64,000 nt of DNA from Taenia hydatigena (lineage: Eukaryota; Platyhelminthes; Cestoda; Cyclophyllidea; Taeniidae), in NCBI GenBank assembly GCA_036345935.2, contig JADWOT020001839.1:31001-95000 (forward strand), in the 5' to 3' direction. The position numbers were made by a program, and so were the translations under genes. Of this stretch, positions 35,454 through 46,508 are shown piece by piece. Position 1 is the stretch's first letter. Every line of letters starts with the position of its first letter. The notes beneath the pieces are model-generated. The model saw only the letters and a list, made by a program, of their open reading frames with translations, was not told where the DNA came from and made no database searches.

Positions 35454-35941
35454 CTGGAAGAGGTCCTGTCCACTTGTCAGAGCCGTCATTTTCGACTGTC
35501 TGGCCTCATGCTCCTCATGGATCTCTGGCTGAGCGAAAAATTTAACCAGGTACTCTAGACACTGAATCACCTCGTCCAAATTTAAGGGCACACATTCCGA
35601 TCCCGCTGCTGGAGATTATGACGCACCTGCTGCACCTCTACCACCACTAGCGGCGACACCAACACCACCAAGGCCATCTGCAGTGGCGAGAGCGTCTAGA
35701 CTATGATTAAGGGCGGAGAAGACGATGGTTGAGCGACGGATAGCGGCAGCAGAGGGAGACTCTCCTTCCTGCGCCCGAACTAAACTGTAGAAAGCATCCG
35801 TGGTAACCTCGGCCAACAGGACAGCCTTTTTCTCCCCCACCTTGCCTACACCGCGCTTCTTCGTCTCGTAGGACTCGTAAGACAACCACCAGCCCAGTGC
35901 AGCGTGCTGAAGGTAGATCAGAGACTCGCCCAAACACACGT
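35454..35941 (-). pseudogene. RyR-like MIR-associated exon, in frame except one TAA
   Basis: 488 bases between GTACCCAG and a GC donor (CTTCCAG then GCGAGT). The frame runs through VCLGESLIYLQHAALGWWLS (the family's [20 protein letters not shown]), ALNHSLDAL, VPLNLDEVIQCLEYLV and QSKMTALTSGQDLFQ (the family's LRALKNRQNLFQ). It keeps phase from end to end (162 codons), but for a TAA at 35616-35618 within a Gly/Ala/Ser-rich linker. The next exon starts in the matching phase. Confidence 0.9.
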
Positions 35942-36210
35942 CTGGGTACCCATGCCCTCATGCTCGCGGTCGATTTTCACCATCTTCTTGTCATCCTGCC
36001 ACAACGCAAGAGATTGTAAACAATACAGTTCTACCCAAAGCCTTCAAATATACACATTCACTTCCACCGTGTCGGCTCGTTTAACCAAAAGGAAGATAGT
36101 AGGCTGGATAGAACTACAACAGTTTGCCCAGAATCGGAAGCCGTGGGTGGATGGAACTTTTAATGAAGGCAGTGGGTAAACAAGCATAGTAGAGCCGATA
36201 CATATTCCAC

Positions 36211-36530
36211 CCACCTTGGTCTGTTTGATGTAGAAAACCGTGGCGGCATCATCCGATCCGGTGGGCGAAAGCAACATTACATCGATTTGGCCAGGCGCGG
36301 AGGGGTTCCCACCCGAGCTCGAGTGCGTGATGCCCAAATACCGACCTGTTGTAACATGAAGCAAGCGCACCGCGTCAATCCACGAGAAGGAGCCTAAGCA
36401 CCACTTGATTTTGGTGTGTTCAATTTGCCACAACGATGAGGCGTGGTCTGACACCGAGCCCAGTTGGTACATCACGGATTGTTGGTAACCGAAATGGCAA
36501 TTCATTAGGTGATCGACAAACCACTCAATG
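36211..36530 (-). pseudogene. RyR-like MIR-domain exon
   Basis: An open minus frame contains SVSDHASSLWQIEHTKIKW and DAVRLLHVTTGRYLGIT. The family has CTHARSLWRLEPLRISW and LRVRHVTTGQYLALT. A Ser/Gly-rich loop follows, then VFYIKQTKV. Ending at AAGGTGG before GTGGAA gives the correct phase for the next exon. The 5' boundary is uncertain. Confidence 0.85.
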
Positions 36531-37103
36531 GGTAACTTACAGCACGCATTTAAAAAGTAAATATTTTGCCGTATGTGCATATTTTATAAAGTTAGAGTCG
36601 TAAATTCGTCACGATTTGGCCCTACTTTTACTGAAGTAGCGTATACTCGTGCACAATGCCAATTGGTCGTAAGTGGAATGACATCTCTGACCAGCCCTTC
36701 AATCCGCTGGCTTTCGCACTAAATCTGGTTGCAGTTTTTTTGCTGTTGTCATGATAATGCTATGCAGATGCTGCTATTACGTTAATGATCTTCTGTCCTT
36801 CCTATTCTATGATGAAGAAGCCATATTGTCTCGGTATTCCCATGATGTATTTGGGGACCCCTCCAACGATTCGGTAGTGGGTGTCAGTAGGCCTCCTTTG
36901 AAAGAGGGGCGGTTCCACTCCAAAATGGCTGGACACTATATCAAAACGTCATGAGGGAGGACATATGGTGTGAATGGCTCGATTTGTAAAGGATCATAAC
37001 TTAAGGGAGGCTGAAGTTTTGCCACACTCCCGACCTCGGGGTTCGTACTTCGGCCCTAGGGAGTGGTGGCAACCATGTGTATTAGACAGTAGCTGGTACT
37101 CAC

Positions 37104-37224
37104 TCAGAAGACGAGGTGGCCTCATTGGAGATGATCTGGCCCCCTTTTGCATCTGCAGCAGCCTGCATTGTCAGGCACTCGACGCCGTGAAAGAGGCGAA
37201 TCACGTTGCCACCGAAAGCCATGT
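37104..37224 (-). pseudogene. RyR-like MIR-domain exon, intact
   Basis: The exon runs between TTTACAG and GTGAGT. It reads FGGNVIRLFHGVECLTMQ, the family's TGGHVLRLFHGHMDECLTI, and is open throughout. Confidence 0.8.
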
Positions 37225-38738
37225 CTGTAAAGTAAGAAGGGACGAGGGAGTTAAAGCGAAACCACACTGGGGCCGAGAGGGGCTTATCATTAAATTACAT
37301 CCACCCTTAGTCTATCTTGCTCCAACGTTCTGGTCACTGATAGAATTGCCACACTTGGCTAAAAATCATCACCGATTCAAAGACAATGTTTTCGTTCTAG
37401 TTATACGGGTACCTAAGACTCTGGTTGGCATGGCCATGGATCCTACCAGTGCCCTCCTTCCCTAGGCTTATGCATGTCGTCAACACATTTTTCTGTCCTA
37501 GTATTATGTCTTTCTCCATCTTCAGAGAACTTAAGGGGCGGTGTATTGATGGCGACGGGAAAGAAACCCAATCTTGAGAAACAAATCTCCCAATTTCTAC
37601 TAGTGTAAGATAAACCTCAGTAAGGCGGGAGGAGTGTACATGTTGCGGACGGTAGAATCGGCTACGACCTATGATAAAATGCTTGGAAGTGACGTCTGCC
37701 ACCATCATCTGCCCTAGTTCCGTGTTCTTTGAGCGATCTGGACAAGTTCGTCATAGATCTGTCATTTAAGTGAGCCATCTACTGGCTGGAAGGAACTCAG
37801 ATAGACGTAAAGCTAGACAGCACTAAAGCAAAACAAAGCAACAAGCAAGGTAGCTAAGAGAAGTCGCCTTAAACATCGCTCTATATTCGACGAAACGGCT
37901 TTGTAAGACCAACAGTGGACGCATGGAATGGCCAGGACGCTACCTTTCCCACCAACACAGGTCCCAAACAGAACGAAGCTCAAAATCCAGTGGAATTGCT
38001 AGTAGGAATCAGATAACTTCTCGATTGACCGCCAATTTGCTGACTGGCGAGGTCGCTTCGTGGGTGCTCTTCCTTGCAGCACCGATTACGTTGCGATAAC
38101 CGACGCGACTCAACGTTGCTGTAACTTCAACCCTCATAAAGCGTTTGCCCCTGGAAGTCAAGGGAAGAAACTAGCCCCAGCTAACCTTCACCCCCACTCA
38201 CTTTTTCGTCTAGCGTCGGGACTGGGGCGGAAAGTTGGGACTGATTGACTGGACACGCTCCCCCCTTCCCCCATCCAAAAAGGTGAAAATGAGGTCTTTC
38301 CGCAAATAGTTTTGCACCATGCAGGCCTGCAGGAGCGGTCACGGCTAGGCCCCATGACTAGGTTTTTTTGTGTCCGCAGCAACAACACTTCGAGCCTTAA
38401 CAAGCGCGCAGCCCTTAACGATAAAATCCATCCGCAGTGCATCGAGGACAAATGAAACACTCTTTTGCCTCAGAAGTGTAGGATGAATAGCAGACGTGTA
38501 TACATTATTGAAAATGGCAACAAAATCCACCCAGTTAACTTGCACCTTAAATTAATACGTCTTCCAACGTTCATCCGTTTATAACAGCGCGTAGCACGCC
38601 CTCCTCGTTCTACTAAAGATAATACACGAGTCGGTTTGAGATGAAATTTAAAAAGTACAAACTCCTTCCCCAAGAGCCTCTATTTGATCTAATTTTCAAA
38701 CTGCCTCCCGACCGAAGTCAGTCCGTAGCTGATCCCTC

Positions 38739-39060
38739 CTATCTTGACAAGGTAGAGGCCTCATCATCCTCCTCGCCTTTTTTTACTTCACTAGTGTACA
38801 CACGCACAATCACGTAGCGATGGTCCGCATAAAACGTCCACTCCGATTCACCAATTGATGCGCTCTTAAACGTCATCACGGCGCAATCGATTGACCGTCT
38901 CGGCGATCGCCGCTTGCGCGTGCGCACACGCGCATGCACGCATGTGCGCACAGGGTGATCGATAAGGAGGGGGGAAAAATCGGCCCCAACGAAGTCGACT
39001 TGCACGCAGCGCCACTGCAGACTGGCAACACAGATGAGAACTGGATCTTTTGGAATCTTG
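38739..39060 (-). pseudogene. Possible RyR-like MIR-domain segment
   Basis: An open minus frame includes WRCVQVDFVGADF, which could be the family's ELQVDASFMQTLW, and further on FYADHRYVIVRV. It lies in the right place between the exons at 40.4 and 37.2 kb, but the similarity is short and no clean splice pair was found. Confidence 0.35.
38915..38952. repeat. 38-base alternating purine-pyrimidine tract
   Basis: Every base alternates purine and pyrimidine, rich in GC and CA steps (GCGCGTGCGCACACGCGCAT and onward). Such tracts are prone to the left-handed Z form. It falls inside the uncertain RyR-like segment, probably in an intron. Confidence 0.7.
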
Positions 39061-40376
39061 AAGGTTCGAAAAAATGTGTTTATTAGTAAAAAGATGATTG
39101 GTCCCTTGGGCTTCGTAACTTGGGGAGATTCGCTGAAGCTACTGACTGCATTAACACCACCGTTCAGCATTCCATTTGGTTTAGCATCAAGCTGAACACT
39201 TTAGAACTCCTAAAATTTCATCTGGGATATAAGTGATCGCGCATTCAACCTGATGTAGCAGCTTCCTGAGGGGCTATCAACCAATACACATATGATCCCA
39301 TCGTGAAAAAGAGGCCATCAAACAGATTACTGTCTAGTGTTATCTATCAGGCAACTGCTCTTAAAAATGAGCTTGTGTGAATTAGCAGCAGTGCAACTCG
39401 ACGTTGGTCAAATGAAGCGCTAAAGACATAGGAAGCTTAAGGGTTTCGATGCCTGCCTGATTCTCTTCTCTAGTCAAACACGATAAGGTAAACTTCTAGA
39501 AGGAAAATCTTAGTGAAATAGCAATCAGCCAAGAAATGTCGCCCTTTTTCCATTCGTCGCTTCAGAGAAAGGCGAAAATCCTAAGGTGAGAGTACTTTGG
39601 AAGAAAATAATGTTGAGGTCTACGGAGAACTTATCAGCATAACAACGCCCCAGTCCTCTTTTCTCTTGGATGGTGAGCTTTTCCACCAAGGCTAATAAAA
39701 AGTCATTCTAATCAGGACTAAGGTAAGTGCCAAGATTAAAGGTCACTCCATCCAAAACAGGATGTAAGACAAAGCCGCTTGGCTTAAACTAGCAAGGCGC
39801 CAAGTGGATCTAGGGGCTCCATTTAGCGAACGAAGAATACTGAACTTTGTGTTTCCTTTCTTAATGCTTTATGAAAAAAGCACACCCCTGAGATCGCCAC
39901 ACTTAAACTAGCATTAAACAGCTTCAACAAATGAGCATGAGGCCTTTTGCTGACGACAATCAATCGGAGGTCCGAGTGTTAGCAATGTCGTAAAGCAAAT
40001 AATTCCTCGCTCAAAAGACTCAAAAGTTTGGAATCACTCACCATAAAACGGAGAGAAAGTGCACAAAATAGGCATTTATTTAGTCTTAAAAAGGCTTTCT
40101 TCAGATTGACCCGAACCCAGACCATTTTCCATGAGATTATCCAACATTTAAATGGGAGGTGATTCGGGCTACATGAAAGGAATCTATGCTTGGTCCATGA
40201 GTGTGAAAGCAGAAAACAGACTGATGGCTGTCGAAGGCACGGTTTGCAAACCTACTCAAGTTAATTTCTCGTTAACCGCAAACTGGTTAGGGCTTGGGAG
40301 TCCCACTTTTTCCCCAAAGACCTTTAAGTAACCAATAAGGTGAGCGAATACAGAAGAACAAGGAGGAAAAGCCTAC

Positions 40377-41028
40377 CAGATACCGCTCAGACGAGACACT
40401 GACGAGGATCAAGTCGTCACCAATGCAGACTTTTTCATCGACCAATCGTTTTTTCGCAGCCCATGGATGGTCCACCAGCAGGCTTCGGCTGTGACATAAA
40501 GAGGAGCAGTCATTTACATCTAATTCGGTGGCATTTCTTAGAGGTACTTATGACTAAAGTTTCGGTTAAACAGCGAATGGAACCAGTTCAGAGGGCAAAC
40601 TGAAGCCATCCTCAGGCAAAAAAGGCCAGGCTATCGTCAGTATTACGCTTTTTTATGTTTATATCCACCAGAAGTTCCCTTCGACAAAATAACGTACAAA
40701 TGGTTAATGAAGAAGGAAATTCAGGAACCCGTAATCCACTTTTAGCAAACAGAACAGCTCCTTTAGCCTATTAGTCGACTTGAGTCCAACTGCATACAAC
40801 GTGGTCTACGAAGCTGTCATCGCTGCAAAAGATTCCCATCCCACAATAAGTTACCTCAAGGGAACAATCAATTTTGCTTATACCTTAAAATAACCATTTA
40901 AACGTTTCTAGTAAAATTCTACAGACCCATAAAAGGATCATAAATTACGGTCATTTTCGAATGAATAGAATTCACTGTTATCCTTACGCTCGAGGCCCAC
41001 AACAAAGGCCAATTTGTCCTCTGTTGAA
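40377..41028 (-). pseudogene. RyR-like first recognisable N-terminal exons
   Basis: 40988-41028 reads STEDKLAFVVGLE, the family's MTDKLAFDVGLQE, ending before GTAAGG. 40377-40488 (after CACAG) continues in phase as PEACWWTIHGLRK and then, one frame over, KVCIGDDLILVSVSSERYL (the family's EACWWTMHP ... VRVGDDIILVSVSSERYL). The frame break sits at a run of six A on the minus strand; one more A would restore the frame. The roughly 100 residues that precede this in RyR were not found; copy B begins about 120 bases upstream. Confidence 0.9.
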
Positions 41029-41254
41029 CTAGTACCTTGACAAGCCGGGTACTGGATAAACAATAAAAAGTTTAGTCAAGTTCAACACTTCGTTTTTGAA
41101 GTAAAGCTGAAAAGATGGAAAAAGCTGCTGTTGCGGTGTTTCAGCCTAATAGCGTGGCCGTAGAGAAGGGTACAATGGCCGAAGGCATGCGCGTCGTAGC
41201 AACTGGGTTACTGAAGCATATTCAGTAGTAGTCCCCATTACGCATAAATAAACA

Positions 41255-41380
41255 ACGAAGAAAGCATAAAATGCGACCAGTGGTAAGTGTGTCTGGTTTA
41301 TTATGCTCTGTGTAAAGGTGTAGGGAATGAGATTATTTGTCGCAGCTGCTGGTACATTCTGGACCTGCTTTTCTGACAAA
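41255..41380 (-). other. Short open frame shared with copy A, unrecognised
   Basis: Reads EKQVQNVPAAATNNLIPY, then IINQTHLPLVAFY on the minus strand; it is the counterpart of 10200-10350. It stays open in both copies despite many base changes. Confidence 0.3.
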
Positions 41381-41574
41381 TAATATGGAAATTGTGTTGA
41401 ATTTTTACCTTCCAGCTGAGCCTCAGTAACTTATTTGGTGCAGTTAAGGCTTAGCGCATTTTATATGGCATTTATCTAGGCAGAGATTGCGTTTGGCATT
41501 GAGCTATGCTAAGTGGAGCGTGGTTGGAAGAGTGTCAAATCCAGGAGGGAAGTGACGGTAAGTCCACTATCCTG

Positions 41575-42430
41575 TTCTATTAGACAACAAGAATGGGAGG
41601 CGCTTGACGGATGCAAATGAGCCTCGTGGCCGACTGTGGCAATTTGCAGACGCTGCACATTATGTGCTTCCATCACAAAGCTCTTCCTCTCTTGTGTATC
41701 ACGCCACACTATTCTCCAGTAAAAAGCATAATCAGAGAGTCTTATATGCATACTTGCAAAGTCTTGAATTGTTATACACTTAAAGAGAGATTAGGCCGGT
41801 GATCATACACAGTTTGGCACACACTGTACTTTACCGCAATGAATACGCAGAGGAGAGTTGTTTGAGAGGTATGCATGGAAGACAGGTTGGAAAGGAAGAT
41901 GTCATTCAAAGTAATACTCAGTCTTTGTCAGACCAATAAACAGCACCGAATGATGTTACAATAGGGAGAGTTAGGTGAGTGTTCCTGCTCTGCCATAGCA
42001 GCATTCCTTGCCCTAAGATTAAGCAAAGTGGCTTCGTGGCAACCGAATTTCAGACCACTGTAAGGCATCAGAAGGCTTTTCTAAATCAAATAAATTATGT
42101 CGCTCTCTGCCTTTCGTCTTCAATTATATCAAACTCTCTTGACGCAGAGTAGACGAATTTGTCGTTGCCACCGCCACTCTAAATGCCTTCTGCATTACAC
42201 GCCTTTCATGGTAGTCTAAGGGTATGCAGTCCTCACAATAATGGAATATTAAAACAACGTATGGTCGGAGATCTTGGCGTGCCGATGCGAATGCATCACC
42301 AGCGGTTCTGTCGCCATGAGATGCTGAAGAACGGCATTGACGTAGCGATTTCCACCTCCATTCTTCAATCCCATATTTAGACTGGCGGAAGCCAAGTGAC
42401 CACATTTGTTTAAATCGTTGTTTTCAATGT
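41575..42430 (-). pseudogene. USP-family deubiquitinase relic, copy B
   Basis: The Cys box near 42290-42390 reads NMGLKNGGGNRYVNAVLQHL, against the family pattern GLxNxGNTCYxNxVLQxL; the catalytic Cys is Arg (CGC at 42345-42347). The LF-G segment near 41920-41965 is badly diverged. The finger-region segment near 41580-41710 reads MCSVCKLPQSATRLICIRQA, then PPILVV, matching the family's CxxCxxxxxATKxLxxxxLPPILVI, but a TGA and TAA lie just before it. It keeps the CxxC pair that copy A has partly lost. It is a pseudogene by the stops and by loss of the nucleophile. Confidence 0.65.
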
Positions 42431-45289
42431 CGCGATCACCCATACTGCAACCTGTAAAAGAAGAAGCGCTACACAAGTGTGGTTAGTGTACACTATAAAT
42501 GCCACTTTTAAAGAATCAGGTGCTTCTAGGTGTTGCTGAGTTCTGAAGCCGGAGTACTCTGGCTTTGGAAGTATTAGTTTCTATAATTCGTCAATTAATC
42601 GGTTGCAAGCTCTCACTCGCCTAACCATACAAGTCGCATTAACCAATGAGATGAAGGTGTCAGGTCACTTACATTTGCACGACCTGTCTTCATGCCTGGA
42701 ATGAGCTCGACAGATCGTATTCTCTTCACCATGGTTAGAAAATGGCAACTGGGTTAGAGAGAGATGTATCTTAAAAAACTATTTCGAGAGCAAGGGCCAT
42801 CAGTTTGCATTAAAACTTGTTCCTGGTCTGCTTAGTGAATGGCTGAAGAGAAAATTTAGAAATCGACAAAATAAAATTGTGCGTAGACGAATCAGCGCAT
42901 CCATATAGGTCAGACTGATGTCGGAGTGGGTGACTAGCTGGTTCCATTGACTTAGGTGGTGAGACAGCTGTGGTATCCACCTTACAGCTAGCGGTAGATC
43001 AAAAAGTCGAACTGTCGACGTGTTTACCTTATGAGGCCCAAGCCTTTCAAACGGAATTAAATTAAGCGTCCTCACCATGACAATAGCTAGTTGCTTCCTA
43101 ACTAAACGTTGCTTGTAGTACACGTCGGCAAGCAACCTGCCGCATTCATTTTTGTCTCTGTCGAGTCAATTAACCTCTAAGTTTTACAATCGAGATGGAA
43201 AGTGGACTCCATGTTCTGCCATGGTTTCCTTTTTTGCGGATCATTTTACTGCGGGATAGATCTTCTTGCAATATTCCAAAGGTGTTACTGGGAGCACCCT
43301 CTCTTCAAAAACAGGCGCGGCTAATCAAGCACTCGAAGGCGGGTCGTAATGTTGCAAGAAATTCAGGACCTCACTTTCACTGTCATATTCTCAGTTTCCT
43401 CCCAAACTGCATATAGGCGGTTGTCTGGGTTTGACTCTAGACAATCGTAGTAAGGATAGGCTAAATGACTTGAATGCGAACAAAATAAAAGTGCGCTAGT
43501 TTCAGCTGATATTTAGAGGTAAATCGGCTATCAATTGTGAGTCCATTTAGCCTGCATATCCGCAGAATTGTATATTCAATACTTTAGACTTTTATCACTC
43601 ATTTTGTTTAATAAAAATATACCTTTGACTAAGTCAAAGTGCCAAGCGAGAGATGACTCCACTCTGATTAAGATGTACCCAGCGATTGGCTTGGCATGAC
43701 AGAATGTTTGATTGTTCGGCTCTTCTGATTCATGCCTTTTTTGTGATGAGGGCCTTTGGAGTCGAATAGATGCAACAATGGGGCGGTAATCGCATTATCG
43801 GTGCTATCAGAGCCCTGGTTGCAAGTGTTTATGCAAATAACTGCAAAGGTTAGTTGTGAGGCTGATTGGTTGGATTCGGCCGCTACAAAACAGGAAACAC
43901 AGGCATTTATTGTTCTCCATAGGTGCCAAAACTGCTACATAATACCGAGTTCCTAAGTGCGGAACCTAACTCACGCCCTTCTGCATGTCTCGAAGCAACT
44001 TAAAGCCGAAGCTGTTTGTGCTTCTCCGAAGCATTAAGGTAAGTGCAGCACTTGGAGGCTATTTTCAAGACTGAGAACAAGAGGTATTTTGCTGACGTGC
44101 AGTGCAGACGAGTCTACTGGCACGTATCCCCAGTATATTTTAGAAGTCAGTAGAACCGACGAAAACAAGAGAATGATTTGGAATGGAGCAGCTACTATTC
44201 CAGACTTTTTCCCATTGAGCTGAATGCCGCTTGTTATGAGAAAAACTACGGTTTGATTAAATGCACTTCGAGTCACTCAACTCTTCTTCTTAAAAAAGAG
44301 TAAATTTTAAAACAGGTACAACTGTTATATTTGGCATCTTAGAGGCTTCGTTATGCGATAACGATAAGGTAAGTAACAGGCGCAGCACCGCGGTCAAACA
44401 CGACAGCGAAATTCCCCTGCGAATCCTGTTGCCAATTTACAAGAAATTTTACTTTGTAACGCTAATTTTCCTCCTTTGAATCCAGCGCTCTCAAAGTAGT
44501 TCGGTTTTTTGCCCAAAACTGTGAGATTCGAAGCATGGCAAGTAAAGTTCACTTAACAATGAATTGGGTGAGATGCAACCACTTTTGCATCTCACTGTGC
44601 TGATGCATTGAGTAATTGTTAAGACAATGCAACTATTTTCTTTCCTTGCAGACACTGTGACCTTTCCATTAAAGTTTAGACGGTTTTCGATGTAAAACCC
44701 TTTTATACATGCCTGCAGAGTAACTACAACGGACTACAAAACATTCACTATTGCGAGGTCAGCATGCGTTAACGCACGGCCTGAGTAGCTTCGGTCGTTC
44801 CTCGACCGCCAAGTGCTGACGCACCTCCCATGCGATGGTTATACAGGTTTCACACCCTCTGACTCATTTACTCTTCGCTATAGAGGGTAGGATTCCGTCC
44901 CGATGAGCCATCTGATTCCATGTTGTGGTTGCCCCCTAAGTTAAGTCAGTGTTGTCAAATACGGTGGTGGTGAGTGGTCAATGCGTAAAGGGAATTTCGA
45001 ATTTTCTCTGCGTTGCTGTTAGGTGTGCGGTACCTTACCGGAAACGGTCAAAGTGGTACACCCAAATAAAAAAGTCCCATTGGCCTTAATTTTTAAGGGA
45101 ATTACTTTTATTATTGCAGCAGAAACTTTTTCCTTCCACACCTTTACAAAGTGTCTGCAATAAACTGGCAGCTTAAAAGTGGACGCTGAATGATGGTGGA
45201 TGATTGGGGCCACGTCTGAAAATGGGATTATGAAGGGCTGTGGTGTTTGTTCTCTCGACAGAACATTTTCGTATCATCTCAGTCTCAAT

Positions 45290-45400
45290 CTCTCTTACAG
45301 CTTCATTTGCTAAAACTCAGTTCGGTTGGTACCAATTCACGGGTGTTTTGGGTAGGAGTGAGGTCAGTTGAAGCAGCATTGAGCTGCGTGTTGACAATTG
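45290..45400 (-). pseudogene. Short conserved frame, possibly an RNase H relic (copy B)
   Basis: The minus strand reads LLPKTPVNWYQPN, stop, VLANEAVRE; it is the counterpart of 15404-15531 with a stop in the middle. Weak call. Confidence 0.25.
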
Positions 45401-46508
45401 TGCATATTTAAATGTGAGAAAGGTGACATAGCGCGTTTGAGTTTCAAAGAGTGGACTGATCTGTAGACCTTGAAGGTGACATGAGAAGTGGGTATGAATT
45501 TAATAGGCATCTCCTCCTACCTCTTTGATGAGTTGGGCGTCGTCATCGCTTCTATTTGTGATACATCACCCTGCGTGGATTCTCACCTCCAAAACGGTGG
45601 GAGCAAATGAGTACGTGGCGCTGTTGGAGGAAGAAGAGGAGCACAATTGATAATGCTAAGTTGAGTGAGACCTTTTATCCCTAATGAAAGGTTACACTCT
45701 CATAAGTCTTCTCCCATGCATGGTCGCATTTGCCTTTCGTGGACAAATAATTTTTAAAGCTGATAGTATAACAGTGAATGTGTAAGATACTAGACCTTCG
45801 ATTGGCTACAATATGGTTGTCTAAATGCGATCTGCGTGTGATGTCGAACTGGGCTCTACACCGGACCCAACAACGTTAAAGGTTTAATGCGGGCTGTGAA
45901 ACAGATGCGAATTATTTACAATCAAATTGCTTAGCCTTATTTGCAAGTTAAAAACTAATGACCTTTTACATTGGATGGTAACAACTGATGTAGGCGCCTT
46001 TCATCCAGCCACAGGCTAATTTCAATGTGCTCTACAGCTCTAAAACGAGTTAGGTTAAACTGTTTTTGCAATTCATTTTAGCGACTTCCAACTTCACGCA
46101 TAGCCCTTCATGAGAACAACTTTAGAGTCATTAATTCATTTTTTAAAACTAAAATCTACAAGGTAGCTGCCATTGGGGCAGGCTATGAGGATTACAAAAC
46201 AGGTAAAACACCAACATTACAGCCACTCCATGAAAGACAGCTGAGGCCAGTCCGCAGACACTTTATGGAGAAGGCAAATAACTCGCTTTGTCAGCCTCAC
46301 ATAGTTCCTCATGTCCTCGTCTCCATCATCCTGCTTTTGGTCAAATTCAGCAGCAAGCTTATTTCAAAACCGCTACGCAAGCATCCCATAATACTGCTTT
46401 TGCCTCGACAACATGCGGCCATCCTTTCCTGAAGGGGCAAACTCCATTGGTATTATTGTTTGTTGGGGCCCCTGTTTGGATTGAAAACTCTCAGTAGTTC
46501 CACAGCTG

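Larger units (their letters stand above)
20475..41028 (-). pseudogene. RyR-like: Ryanodine receptor-like gene, internally deleted and broken
   Basis: RyR is the tetrameric calcium-release channel of the endoplasmic/sarcoplasmic reticulum, normally about 5,000 residues. Exon blocks appear here on the minus strand in family order: MIR-type N-terminal domain (41.0-35.4 kb), SPRY1 (34.1-34.5), a RIH-region block (33.1-32.0), part of the RYR-repeat region (31.9-29.3), a short solenoid piece (29.06-28.84), EF hands (28.4-27.9), U-motif and membrane segments (27.8-23.9), pore (22.9-22.5) and C-terminal tail (21.0-20.5). Roughly 1,400 residues are missing after SPRY1 and about 1,000 before the EF hands; only 1.0 kb and 0.5 kb of DNA lie there. 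In-frame stops occur at 24032, 34463 and 35616, with many frame changes. Some frame changes could be assembly errors; the stops and deletions are not easily so explained. Confidence 0.85.

Noticed and set aside
36974..37465. 163-codon + strand open frame
   Set aside because: It overlaps, on the opposite strand, a RyR-like MIR exon (37104-37224) with splice sites and clear family text; the + frame has no resemblance to any family.
40600..40660. Second DSLAFF reading resembling the RyR DKLAF segment
   Set aside because: A better match with correct phase lies at 40988-41028; this one has a stop and no splice support.
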